From Caecitellus pseudoparvulus (Eukaryota; Bigyra: Bicosoecida), in contig CBFFRQ010000056.1 of NCBI GenBank assembly GCA_965644315.1, forward strand, positions 310,001-374,000: a stretch of 64,000 bases of DNA, in the 5' to 3' direction. This document shows, piece by piece, positions 30,736 to 42,700 of the stretch (the first letter of the stretch is position 1; each line of letters starts with the position of its first letter). The notes beneath the pieces are model-generated. The model saw only the letters and a program-made list of their open reading frames with translations. It searched no databases and was not told the origin of the DNA. The translations under genes and the position numbers were made by a program.

Positions 30736-31638
30736 ATGCAGTCGCACCTTGCGCGAGTCATTCAAACGACGGCATCTTCACTGCAGCGAGCCCGTCTTGG
30801 AAACAAGTCTAAGTGCTTGGCACCACTGTGTTCACCCTTCGCCATTCGAGGCATGGCAAGCGACGCCGCTGCAGGGTGCGCCCCTTGCGTCAGGTGCGGA
30901 ATATCGGCCATCTTCACAGCCCCGCACACTCCCCCGCAGGGAGCGGCGCTTCAAAGTGTACACAAAGACAGGGGACAAGGGAACATCATCTTTGTACAAT
31001 GGAACCCGTGCCTCAAAGACTGACGCCGTTTTCGCCGCATTGGGAGACACAGACGAGCTGAATGCTGCCATCGGTCTGGCTCGCGAGCACTGTGCCGAGC
31101 TGTCTGACGTGGGCAGCCTGGTCGACCAGCTGGTCGTCATCCAGAGCAGGCTCCTGGACGCCGGATCGGCCATCGCGACCCCCACGAGCAGTTCCAGTGA
31201 AGCTCAGCTGGAGAGGGTCACCTTCGACGAGGCTCACGTGGAGGTGCTGGAGGAGTGGATTGATGAGATGGACGAAACCCTGCCACCTCTCAAGAACTTC
31301 ATCCTGCCAGTGCGTAGCCATCCTGAACGCAGCACCTTACATCCCCTCACACCAAACAACCCTCCTGCGCGCAGTCTGGCGGTCTGGCAGCAGCACACCT
31401 CCACGTGGCGAGGGTGACCTGCCGCAGGGCAGAACGCAGCATCGTTCAGCTGGTGCAGAGCGGCGACGCGCCGGCAGTGGTGCAGCGCTTCCTGAACCGG
31501 CTGAGCGACTACTTCTTCGTGGCAGCGCGCTTTGCTGCTGCCAAGAGCGGCCACGCCGAGCAAGTGTACAAGAAAGGCGTCGGCCTCACAGGCAGCTCAG
31601 CAGAGGCCCGGGCGGCTGTGCGGGCAGCCAAGGCATGA
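30736..31638 (+). CDS. MMAB: cob(I)alamin adenosyltransferase (PduO/MMAB type)
   Basis: Three exons (30736-30893, 30940-31309, 31375-31638) give 263 residues with both introns in phase (46 and 65 nt). The core starts RFKVYTKTGDKGTSSLYNG, the ATP-binding motif of PduO-type enzymes. It continues with ALGDTDELNAAIGLAREHC, LPPLKNFILP/SGGLAAAHLHVAR and CRRAER, and ends with RFLNRLSDYFFVAARFAA. The enzyme transfers the 5'-deoxyadenosyl group of ATP to cob(I)alamin to make adenosylcobalamin for methylmalonyl-CoA mutase in mitochondria. The first 40-50 residues are basic and hydroxylated, fitting a mitochondrial presequence. Other in-frame starts are 30544 and 30670. The stop is 30 bp from the convergent STK19-like stop. 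Confidence 0.94.
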
Positions 31639-31668
31639 CCCGCCCACCCGCGAACAATGCAGAGAGCA

Positions 31669-32875
31669 CTACGCATCTAGGACAGCAGCGCGGATGCGGC
31701 CACCCTCCTTGATGCCGAGGGACACGACTGGGCCGCTTGTAGACTGCGCCTGTTGGAGCAGGCCTTGTGCCAGGGCATCGGAGACGTGCCAGGTGCAGGA
31801 CAGGGGTGTGTCCTTCAGCACGCCCCCCTTCTGAGCTTCCAGCGTGCTCCGGAGGACTTCTGCATATCGAGTTTTCTGTGCAGCGGGGGCGCGGGGGTAG
31901 GGGCGTGCCGTGGCGTGTGGCAAAGGGCATGATTCTATGGCGGGGACTCACCCGCACCGCAGCAACGACTGCCTTGCGACCGTTCGTGACTGCCCGTATG
32001 AACGGCCCGCAGCCTGGCAGACTCCACCAAAACTCATCCAAGCTGCCTGTCGCAGTGCTCAGCAGCCAGCCGCTGCGGAGCAAGTGCCTCGCCATACTCC
32101 GTGCCGGTTGGTCCGTGAGCGTGGGATACAGCTTGCTCCACACTTCACACCACGAGTGGGGCAGGCCCAGCACAGCGGGGAGGGCGTCGCACGTGGCTTC
32201 CCGTGCCACGACACGCAAGTGAAGTGCAGCCTTTAGGAGGGTTTTCTTGTTCACTTGAATGTCACTCGAGCAGGGCCCATGAGCCCACCACACCGCGACA
32301 GCCAGCAGGCACTTTGCTGCAGCTACCTCGCCCTCCCTCTCCAAGCGTGCTGCCTCCGCCGCCATGAAATCCTGCAGTGGGCCCATGGCGACAATGAGAC
32401 GCTCTGAGTGGGCCAGAGGGCATGGGAAGCAGCGGATCCAGCGCTGGCGCCCCAGTTGAAGCATGTGTTGCTCCACATCTGCTTGGCGTTGCTGCTGCAG
32501 CTGGTGCCTCAAGTGAGACAGCAGCGCCAACGGCACGGGTGCTAGATTCAAAAATCGATGATCAGAGGAGCCGGGAGTTGTGGAAAGGGGTGTGCGTTTG
32601 GCCGGCTGCTTCACCACAACGGTACGTTGAAAGGCGTCGAGGAGCGCGCTGAGCGAGGTCCAGGTGTCCTCCTGGGTCCATTCTGTTGTCCCGCCCACGC
32701 CTCCTCCGCTGCCAGAACACCCGGCTGCAGCAGCTGCTGGGGTGGAACTTGCAGCAATGGCACCTTCTGTGTGGTCCAGTGGGCCGGCGCCGTCGCCCCT
32801 GGCGCTTCCAGCGCGCTTCCGCTTCGGGCCGGCGGCCACCAGCAGCGAGTGAATGCGCTGTCGAGCCCGCTTCAT
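31669..32875 (-). CDS. STK19: STK19-like tandem winged-helix protein
   Basis: Exons 32875-31952 and 31875-31669 give 376 residues; the intron has GTGAGT and CTGCACAG ends and phase 0. ATG 32875 is the first in frame, because the upstream open stretch begins at a non-ATG codon. Recognisable blocks are VPLALLSHLRHQLQQQ (helix of the first winged helix), LDEFWWSLPGCGPFIRAVTNGRKAVVAAV, and after the intron KTRYAEVLRSTLEAQ with the ending WHVSDALAQGLL...TTSG-like. This matches STK19, once thought a kinase and now known as a DNA-binding winged-helix factor in transcription-coupled repair. There is no kinase motif. An Ala/Gly-rich N-terminal region of about 120 residues is disordered. It shares a promoter with SDHAF1. 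Confidence 0.82.
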
Positions 32876-33071
32876 CTCCGCAAACGCAAGCTGCACGCCA
32901 GCACAAAACCCACTGACTATAAATTTGTGGACTATTCCTGCTTTCTCACGTGACGAGTCAGGCAACCCTGCAGGCGACTGAGGCCGCGGGCAACAAGTGA
33001 CCGCTGCGAGTGCAAATGCTCACGCAAGCGCAGCTGTTTCCCTGAGACCCGACTGCCACGTGTATGGCGCC
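32876..33071. promoter_or_regulatory. compact divergent promoter STK19/SDHAF1
   Basis: Only 196 bp separate two divergent ATGs. A TATA-like TTTATAG lies on the minus strand near 32925-32917, about 45 bp before the STK19 ATG. Confidence 0.4.
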
Positions 33072-33454
33072 ATGGCATCAAGGCAGAGATTTTCAGGCCT
33101 TCAGAAGGATGTTTTGAGTTTATACAGGAGTTGCTTGCGGGCAGCCCTGTCCAGGGGGGACCCCCAGGCCCAAGCCAATGGGGTGGCGCACGTTTCGCGG
33201 GAGTTTCGCAAACACGTACGTCTTTGCGATTGCTCAGGCCACCTCGAGTTCTATGGCACCAGAAGTACGGCTAGAACTCCCCTGCACAGGCAAGTCAGGT
33301 GAAGCGTAGCGATATCATGCGCATTGAGTACCTTTTGCGCAAAGGAAAGCGACAACTCGAGAGCTTTGAGGCCACAGCCAGCGGCTTCGGCGAAACACGC
33401 GAGGCTTCCGTTCCATCGCACGCGCAAGACTACTTCCACCAGAAGCCAAGGTAG
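33072..33454 (+). CDS. SDHAF1: succinate dehydrogenase assembly factor 1 (LYR protein)
   Basis: A small two-exon gene, 33072-33215 and 33299-33454, encoding 99 residues. Exon 1 has the LYR motif in SGLQKDVLSLYRSCLRAA and a first helix ending EFRKH. The GTACGT donor and GTCAG acceptor join in phase to VKRSDIMRIEYLLRKGKRQL, the second conserved block of SDHAF1. SDHAF1 helps insert iron-sulfur clusters into the SdhB subunit of complex II in the mitochondrial matrix. Human SDHAF1 is 115 residues, so this length is normal. Each exon alone is short and unconvincing; the join is what identifies it. Confidence 0.9.
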
Positions 33455-33688
33455 TCTACGCACCGACGGGGCACGTATCCTGAGCAGACCGAAACAGCTC
33501 CAACCGTGCTGGGGGAGGGGCAGGCTCGCACGCAAGCCGACGCAAGTTGCCCGCTGCACACAAATATGAGGGCCCAGCCATCACCGCCCCGTTTCAATGC
33601 ATGTTTCTCCCTGCTGATTGCAGCCCTGTTAGCTTCGCAGCGCCCCTGCCTGTGAACCTGGCAAAACAAGGGTTGGGTGGGAGAGTTG

Positions 33689-33698
33689 CAATTTCCGC
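33689..33698 (+). repeat. CAATTTCCGC motif at ankyrin gene start
   Basis: Exact copy followed by AG, 13 bases before the ATG at 33711. It could be a transcription start element or the acceptor of a 5'-leader intron. Confidence 0.8.
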
Positions 33699-33710
33699 AG
33701 GCCAGGCGCC

Positions 33711-36700
33711 ATGGAAACTGCAGATGCGGTGGCGAGCGTGGAGGCACCCGCAGACTATTCCGAGAAGGAATTACAAAAGCTGAGGAAGGCGGCACTTAAG
33801 TCTCTACGCGCCAAAGAAAAGGTATGGACTGCAGTGTGAGGCCTTCAGCGCCTGCCCGCGCCCGATCCATGATCGGTTCGCAACAACCAGGCCACTGCCA
33901 CCTGCCCTGCTCCCGCAGAGACGGAAAGCAGAGCACAAGGCTTTGGCTCGGAAGCTCAAGTCCCGTGATGAAGAGGAATCTATCCTTGCTGCTCAAGCTC
34001 CGGTCGACCTGGACTTCCTTCGCAACGGCGGTGGCATGGAGGTGTACTGCCGGCTGGTGCTGTCCAAGTCCCCCAGGGTCGCTCTCGCAGGCTTGAGGGC
34101 CCTGGAACGCATCCTGTGCCCGGATGTGGAAGAGTTCAGCGCGCCCCCTGCTTCTTGCGTGGACAAGGAGCTCGAGCGCCAGTGCCCTGCTTCTGCGGCA
34201 GATGCGGTGCTCTTGCTGCAGACAAGTGAAGCTGCTGGCAAGTGGAACTCGCTCGACTTGTTCGCTCGCCACTTCAGAAGCCACCATGAAACTCTCGTCC
34301 TGCCTGCTCTGCGCTGTTTTCGTGCAGTGGTCGCCAGCGTGGCAGCCCTTCCCCTGGACAACCCTCACCGATGGCGGTGGATGGCGGTGGTGTTGACTGC
34401 GGGAGACCCCCTCCCGGCCCTGCTCGAGGTGCTGGCGACGGGCATCGCAGCCGAGCAGAGTGGGGCACATCGTGCATTCAAAGCAAGGCAGGCTCTTGCC
34501 AAGTCCCTGGCGCTGCAGGCCCTCAAGGAAGCAGACGCCCCCACACCAGGCGAGCCGGGGCACGACCCTGCCTTGATGTCTGCCGCGCTAGGAGCCGCCA
34601 CAGAGCACCTCTTGGGCGCTGCGGAGGGATCTCGCAAGTCCCAAGCTCCTGTGCCGCCACCGGGCCCTGAAGCAGTCCTCGAGGCGGCACGTGCCTTGCG
34701 AGTCCTGTGCGCTGAAGTGTTCCACCCCTTGCGCCAGCCAGCCCACAAAGAGGGGGCGGCAGAGAACACAGCCCGCGAGGCCCTGGCTGCTGCCGCCTAT
34801 GGCCAAGCCATCGACTCAGCCCGGGTCAAGCTGGAGCGATTCCAAAAGCCACGGGCCGCTTTGGCGGAAGGTGCGGCAGAAGCACCTTCGACAAGCGTGT
34901 CTGCAGGCGCCGCTGCTGAAGGCGCTGCGCAGTCAAGCCCAGCTCACGAACAGGACCACGCACAAGAAGATGACCGTGCGTTGGACTTCGCAGATGCAGA
35001 CGCCTTCTTGGGCCCCCAGCTGGAGACTGAGGAAGGGGCAGATGACATTGAAGAGGCGCTGCTGCTGGTGTCGGAGGGATCGGACGCCGTCCTGCGCCAC
35101 TACGGGCAGGCTTTCCTGTTCCAGACCGAGGCGCCTGATTCGGGAGAGTCTGGTGGGGCTTCCCTCGCCTCTGATGCTGCTGCTGCTGCTGCTGAACTTG
35201 CTGGGACAGCTGGCGCAGTCGCTACTTTGTTGGGGCAAGCCAGCGAATGTGGCCGCTTGCGCACCTGCAGTGCGGCGGTGGTCACTGCTGATGGCTTGAC
35301 TCTGCCTCGTCCGGATGCCGAACCAGCACGCTGCAGACCTGACCTAAATGGTTTCAGCAGGGTTGCTCTTGCGCTGGGGGGCGCACAAGAGGATGGCACG
35401 GTGGCAAACACTGACCTTGCGGGAATGGTGGCTCCCCCTCACCCCGCCAGAGTTCCCGCCCTGAATTTGCTGCGCAGTGAAGTTGCGCTGCAAGGCATCC
35501 CTGAAGATGACTGGGATCTCACGGGGATGGAGGTGCTTTGCGGCTTACTAAACTACTCGGTGCTGCCTGATGCAGCCACAAGTACAGAAGCATCGTGGGC
35601 CACAGACACCGTGTTGGCACATGTCTCTGAGACGCTGGAGTCACACATGTCCTCGGCCACCGATGAAGCAGTTGAGTCCACACCACTGCCCGCGCTGGGC
35701 TCAGAGCGCTGTCTGTTAAGTGCCCCGCTTTCCGCTGCCAAAGCTTCGGCCCTGCAGCGCAAAATTCGCCAAGTGGGACTCGCACTGCTGTCAGACACGA
35801 CATTTGGCGCCAGTTTGTCGCGCAGTTGGCACAGTACAGCTGTGCTGCCTCGCTTGCTCGCGAGCCTGCAGCATCTCAAGCATCAACTGGCACAAGCAGT
35901 GCTGGCCGTCAAATACTCCAGGTTGAAGGCTGGGCAAGCCCGCGGCTTGGCACCGAAATCAGCAAGGGCCTCGCCTCGCAGCGCTAGCAAGGGGCGACGA
36001 AGCCCTTCGCCGACATCTGGCAAGCGAGAAGGCAAGCGCCGGAGTGCAAGCCCTCGCGGCCGCAGCCCGGACCGCCATCCTGATGGTGAACATGCTCCGG
36101 AAGCTTCAGCAGAATTGACGCCACAACCAGGGGACGCCGACTGGTCTCTCCCTGATGGAGTATGCTTTGACGATGTCCCGGGGCTGGATCGTTCGGTGGA
36201 GGAAGAGCTTCTCCGTGAATACCAAACAGAACCCCCGCCCTCATGCAGCAAGTCCCCGGCGGACAGATTCCTGGCAGAAACCTGTGCGGCCATTCAGCAT
36301 GGCCTTAACGCGGCATACAGGCTGTGCTGCGGGCTGCAGAGCGACGAAAGCAGTGTACGAGGTCAGCAAGCTGCTGCAGCGCGTGCGTTGTCTCGATTTC
36401 AGAGGGCAGCTGCGGCAGCCAGCGTTACCGGAGATTCAGCAATCACAGTGCTGCACTCGGGCATTGCCCAGGAAATGGCAGCTGCATCCGCAGCAGTGTC
36501 AGCTGTGGAATCTCAGTTGCCCCCAGCCGATTCCTCTGCAAAGAAGAAGAAGTCCAGTTCCGGGAAGGAGAAGCGGAAAGCGGGCGTAGCCGGTGACGAT
36601 GATGAAGGCAGAGACAGCCGCGCTGACCGCATTGCAAGGGCAGAGGCTGAGGCTCGCCACCGAATGGGGTGGCTGAGAAGTCAGTATGGGGCTTGGATTC

Positions 36701-39700
36701 CCGAGGAAGTGCTCGCGGCGGCTGAAGCGGCTGACGTGGAGGAGGCTCAGCGCTTGATGTCTGCGTCAGAAGAGCATGCGCAAAGTCACTCCGCCGGCTC
36801 GGCTGCCTCTGAAGACGTCTCACAGCTTGCGGTGGGGATGACCCGCATGCTTGGTGGCCAGCTGCCACCAGATGGCTGCCGTCCGCCTTCCCTGCTGCAG
36901 GGAGCCGAGGATGACCTGCGCCAAGGGGCAGCAGATGACAGCTGCGCGGAGCGCCAGCGGGGCTGGCTGCTGCAGCTCATGGTCGTAGCCTCACAATTTG
37001 CAGCCTGTCCGTATGACGAGAAAGTGGAAAGTGTTTTGAGAGCAGGCATGGGGCTCATGCGAGGTTTGCTGTGGGGAGGGGCGGAGGTGGTGCTGGATGG
37101 TGATGGCAAGTCGATCAAGGCTCTTCAGCTGGGTGCCGGTGCATTTGGCTGCGGCGATGCGTTTCGAATGGCTGCTCTGGAAGAGGCGAGGGTGCTTCCC
37201 GCTCTCTTTGGGATCTTACGTCACCCAATGGCGCCTTTACACGTGCGCGACGAAGCTGAGGCGACTCTACACCTTCTCATCACTTTCTGTGAACCAGTAG
37301 TGGTGGACTCTTCCCTGCGTGCGCGAGAGGTAACGATGGCGCAGGGCTCGTCACCTGAGCCACCTTCGACGGATGAGAAGCCAGGCCTCGCCTCTCGCGA
37401 CGTTTCGGCACTGCTTGCCCGCCTGCAAGAAGAACTACAAACGCAGAGCAGCTCCGCCAGCGTCGCTCAGCAGGACTTGCTAGAAGTGCTCAAGCAGACT
37501 ATGGCCCGGGTTGTTCCGGCGGACGACCCCCACCACCCACTGTCGAGGACGGCTGATGAAGTTGCGCCCATGCCTGCCTTGCCGGGTGAAGAGCTCTCCC
37601 CTTGGCGTGTCGGTGGTGCTGGACAAGTAGGCTACCGGAACGGCTCCTTGCTACCTTCCATGGCACCTTCGCTGGGCCACTTCCCGGCTGCGTATGTCGC
37701 TGGCGGCTCAGTCGACCCTCGAGTGCTCGCACCACACGATGATGTGCGTCTCGCAGCGGAGGGTCAACTCCCATGGCATGCTTGGATGGCGGGCTCGTCC
37801 CTCGCGGCAGCTTACGGGGCTTTTCAGCATGCGGAGGCGGATGCCACCCCTTTTTCCCCCAAGCTCCGGCAGGGAGGCAGCCCCTTAGGACGATGGCTTG
37901 GTGCAGCTGACATCCTCGCCTTACTTGTGGCGGATGCCTTTTCAAGCTTTGTGCGGGTACTTCGGGGCGGGGTGGCCTTGGGCGACCCAGTCGATGCGGC
38001 TGCGGAAGGGGCCGAAACGCCCCTCCCGTCTGACGGCCTTCCTGAAAGCGTTGGCCATGCTTTGCAGCTCATGCTGCAGAGAGCAGGGGGCGTAGCTGAT
38101 GAGCCTCTGGAAAAGGCCAGCGGGCCTCAAGCTCCAGAGAGCGGAGAAGGTGATGGGGCGGATTCACGCTCGCTGCCCTCGCCTCGAGTCAGTGTTTCTC
38201 TCCAGCTCCTCGCCTCTTTCGCGCGGGCTGCGCACGAAGAAGGCATGCCAGCAGACACTTTGCTTTCCCTCGCCAATACCCTGTACAAGTATTCACCTGG
38301 GAGTCACAGCTTGATGCTCAGGTATCCGGACCCCGAAAGCTTGTCGGAGCACCCTTTCCCGCCCCCAGCTGATGCCGACGCTGTTGCAGCTTTAGATGAA
38401 GCCGCAGCAGCCGGAAAAGGCAAGAAGAAAAGGCCTAGCTCCATGCCTGCAGCTGGAGGCGCTGAGGAGGTTAGCCGTGACCCTGGCGTTGCTCGCATGT
38501 CTGAGCTTGCGCGAGATGCACAGCTGCTGCTGGCGGCTACGATTGGGGTCCCTTTGCCCGCCGATCCGCACGTATTGCATAGCAGAGTCCAAGACCCTTG
38601 GGTATGCCGCATGCTTGAGAGCTCGTTCCAAGGCGGGGACGTAGATGAAGTGGAAGCCGAGGCGCTCATTCGCATGGTACTGCCTGTCCTGGCCGTCCCG
38701 CCGATCGCCAGCCCAGACCCGTCCATTTCCTTCGGCGGGCCGGAGCGGAAAGGCAAGGACAAGAAGAAAGACAGAAAGAAAGCCCCTGGCTCAAAGTCCT
38801 CCCAACAAGGGACAGATGATGGCGAAGATGCCTCGGCTGCATTCGATGCTGTGGCCCGCCTGTTACGAGGTGCCTCTGGGGCAATGGTGGGCACAGTGAG
38901 CTGGGCGGTTGATACGCAACTGCGTGGAACACGATTTGTGTTTGCTCTGCTTCAAGGCGTTGCGTCGGGGTCTACACCTGTTCAGAGCAGCGCAGCAACC
39001 TTGGCGCATTTCCTGGCGGGAGCGGGGGTCACTCCACTGCTGCTACGCGCGGTAGTTGGCAGTTTGACGACCACAAAAGGCGAAAGCTCAGCGTCTGGAG
39101 CGGGGGTTGCGACTGAAATGCCAGTGCCAGCATTCGTTCCGGGGCTCGCTGGCGAGTCTGCTTCGGTTGGTGGCGAGCTTGGCTCCTCGCCTTCGGTCGC
39201 CACAGGAAATGCCGACGCCAAAGCAGAGCTCTGTGCTCTCAGCTGTATGGCCTTGAGCGTGCTATTGAGACTCAGTCCGGTCGCTGCTGCCCATGCCGGC
39301 ACACTCGCGTCCAAAGTGGTGCCTCGGCTGGCTGGGGAAGTCCAGGCACCGTCACTGAGGCGCGTGGCAGTCCTCAAGGCATGGCATGCGATCGGCATTC
39401 CCGCTTCCCCCCACCCCTTCATTGTGCCGCAGTCGGCGGGGAGCGGCTTTTCAGCGTTCGAAAAGTCTGGTCGCTCCTCGGCAGCCATGGCCAGGAACGC
39501 GGGCCTCACAGCTGTTTTTTCACCAGTCTCCCTGCCGGAGTGTGCGCTGGACGTGCTGTGTGCCATGGCAGAAAGCGACGGCTTGCATCGGAGTGTGCAT
39601 AGCAAGCGGCTCACCCCGGCCCTGCAAGCGGCAGGCCAAGAAGCGCTGGCAGTTGTCTTTGCGCAGGGCATGCCTGCGGCTGCAGACAAACCTTCGCCGC

Positions 39701-42700
39701 GCAGCAGGGCTGAAAAGTCCCCAAAGTCTCGCGGCTCGAAGAGTCCAAAGGCGAGCACAGCAGATGCTGCGAGCCCACCGCCACAGGTCCACTCGGATGG
39801 TGTGGATGGTGCTGTGCCATCGTGGTCACCTGGCTATGCTGCGGGGCGTGCCGTTGTGCTGCAGGTGCCGGGATTGCTGCAGACTAGCACAAACGCGTCC
39901 CTGATTGCTCAACGTGGACTCAGATTTTCGTGTGCTTTGCTTGCCACTGTTGCTGCTGCTCTGCGCGTGCCAGATGCCAAGGAGCTTTTGCTGTCGATGG
40001 GGCTTGAGCGCTGCACGGAAGCTTGGTGGGCACAGGTGACAGACCTGCGGACAGCCTTGAACACCCTTGCCAGGGAAGCCCATGCAGGGTACACGCGATT
40101 GACAGAGCCCGCAGGGGTTGTCGACGAGGCAGCAGCTTCAAGCATGCCTGCATGGATGCTTGACGCCCAAGCAGAGGCCATCCGCAGGCAGCACCTTCGA
40201 GACGCAAAAAAGTGTCAGCAACAAGCTGCTAACCTCTTGCAGCGCTCTGTTGACACGCTCTTCCCCACGTCAGTGGGTCCCTGGGCTTTCAGCAGCCTCG
40301 CGTCCATCACCAGCGGTGAAAGCTGCGAGTGGCCTGCCATACCTGCCGAAGACTTTACGCTTGGAACCCACAACATGTCCACGGATGAAGATGTGCGCGG
40401 GAATGTCAAGTCTCCTCGGAGCAGTCGAAGAGTACCAGGTAGCCGCCGAGAGGTGTCGAGACGGGCGTCTCGATCGCCTGAAGGGAAGCACAGCGGGCCA
40501 ATGCTATCAGATGCTGCCCTTTGGGGTTTGCGATTGGAGCCCAGCCACCCTGTCATGGAGGAGGATATGGACAGCTTGTGGCTGCAAGGCGGCGACTTTG
40601 CAGGCTCTTTTGCTCCATCGATGGTGCAGCTGACTGCTTTACTTCCGCCTGGCGTGGAAGTGGATCGGTTTGTTCCGGCAGATGGGAAGAAGAGCCCCCG
40701 GAGCAAGAAGGGGAGAAGTCCCAAGGCGGCAGATCACGGCTCAGTTCCACCAAGCAGTGGTCCAGGAGTCTGGACCGCTTTCCTCCCGCAGGATGATGTG
40801 GGCGATGGCTCGGGCGACTCTGACGAGATGGACAGCCCAGCTCTGGCATTGAGAAAGGCTGCTGATGCTTGGCGAGAAGTTCAGGCTGCTGTACGAGGAG
40901 TTGGCGCACTGCTTGCGACCGCATCTCGGGGCGATGCCTCGTGCCCTTTGCGCCAACCACGGCACTTCTCATTGACACCAACGCAACATGCCATGCAATC
41001 GCTCGTGCAGCTGCAAGTGCTTTCTTGTACTGGTTCTGGAGTGGATGATGCATCAGCCTCTGGCAAGTTGCCTCCTTGGGCGGCTCTTCAGAATGACACG
41101 GTTGAGGCATCACTTGCGGCCCCCGCCGTTGACTCTGGGGCTCGACTCCACTCTGACAGTGTAGAGGGTGCTGCCAAGGGTGAGGCTGAGCTTTCAGCCC
41201 TTGAAGTGGCACAGTCTCATGCTGACTGGGGCAGCTTGACGCCTGTAGAGGCATTGCGAGAAGCCTCTCGCTGCGGCTTTGCGACAGACCTGCTGGAGTT
41301 GCTGCTCGTCCAGCCGCTGTGCAGCCCCAGTGGTGCCGGGCACTTGGCCCCACTATCCCTTGCTTGCGCTATTGCGCCGCTTGATGGAAGCGTCGCAGTA
41401 GGTATGGCACACGTGTGCCAGCTGGTCGTCGCCTCTGTCGGTGTGCTGTGGGGTGCGGCCGTGGATCAGCACCGATCCCTTGGCAGCCAGAGCGTTGTGT
41501 CTGACGCTATTGCTGCGGCAGTCGTCCGCTCAGGCGCACTTGTGCAGCTGGTGTCCCTCTTGGATCCACTTCCTCAACCTGAACTGGCCAACGACTTGCC
41601 TGAAGTGCTGGACTTTGACACGTGGCAGCAGCAAGTGCAGTCAAGCAGGCATGTGGATGAGCAAGGTCTCGAAGGAAGCTCAACAGAGTCAACAAGCTTG
41701 GATGACCGAGCCGCCATCCTCGCGTGGTCTGCGGTGCTTGCAAACTATGATGAGTTTGTGAGATGTTCCCAGGGAGCTCACGCCATTGCTGCGGCTGAAG
41801 CGTGCCAGCCGCCTGCTACCGGGCGCTCAGCACCTCCGCAGGCCTTGTCATTAGAATTGCAGAGTGAGTGGCAGGCCTGTCTGCGGTGCCTGGTAGCGTG
41901 CATTTCTATGAGGGGCGTGCTAAGGGCTGGCCAATGGCAGACAAGCACGGAACTCGTCGAAGTTGATGCAGCAGAGGCAGGCGCGCCGGCAAAGAAGGGG
42001 AAGCGTCACAGTGGTGGTGGGGATGCTGAAGGGTCCCTCCAAAAACGCATGGAGCCGCGAGTTCTCGGGCGTCAGGACCCAGCCATGGGACCGACAGTGA
42101 AGCAGTGGGGCATTTTGCTAAACGCCGCGCAGCCTTGCGCCAGGTATCCGACCCAGGAGTCCCTGGAGCGGCAAGCAACCTCCAGGCCAGCATCTGACCA
42201 GCAACTCCTCGCTGAAGCAGTGCGCACAGGTTTTCAGCCGTCCATCATGACGCCCCTGCATGCGGCAAGTGCGACAGGTGACCTGTGGGCGCTGTCGGTA
42301 TTGATTGGCGCAAGTGCCAGCAACGCCGGGGCTAGCCTCCTACATGCTGTCAGCGCCACACACAGCGACAGCATGGTCGGCGAAGAGCAAACGTTGCCTG
42401 ACTTGGCTCCCTCTCCGGCGTTGCTGGAGCGCTTGAGCCTTCGTCCTCAGAAGGAACTTGACTCCATGCCCGCTGGCTTCCACCCTCTTTGTGGCGTGGA
42501 TGTCAACGCTCGAGATGATGCGGGGCGGTCGCCTGCCATTGTGGCTCTGACCCACGGGCATGTACATGCGGCTTTGGCTCTCCTTGCTTGTGGTACAGAT
42601 GTTGATAGCGCTGACAACGCAGGAAGGCCGCTTTTGAAGTTTGCACTGCTAGCCCCAGATCAAGGCGCTTTCCATGCCGTACAAGGAGCTGCAGAGCACC

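Noticed and set aside
31669-32875. Protein kinase identity suggested by the STK19 name
   Set aside because: No glycine loop, catalytic Lys, HRD or DFG motif is present; the fold is winged helix.
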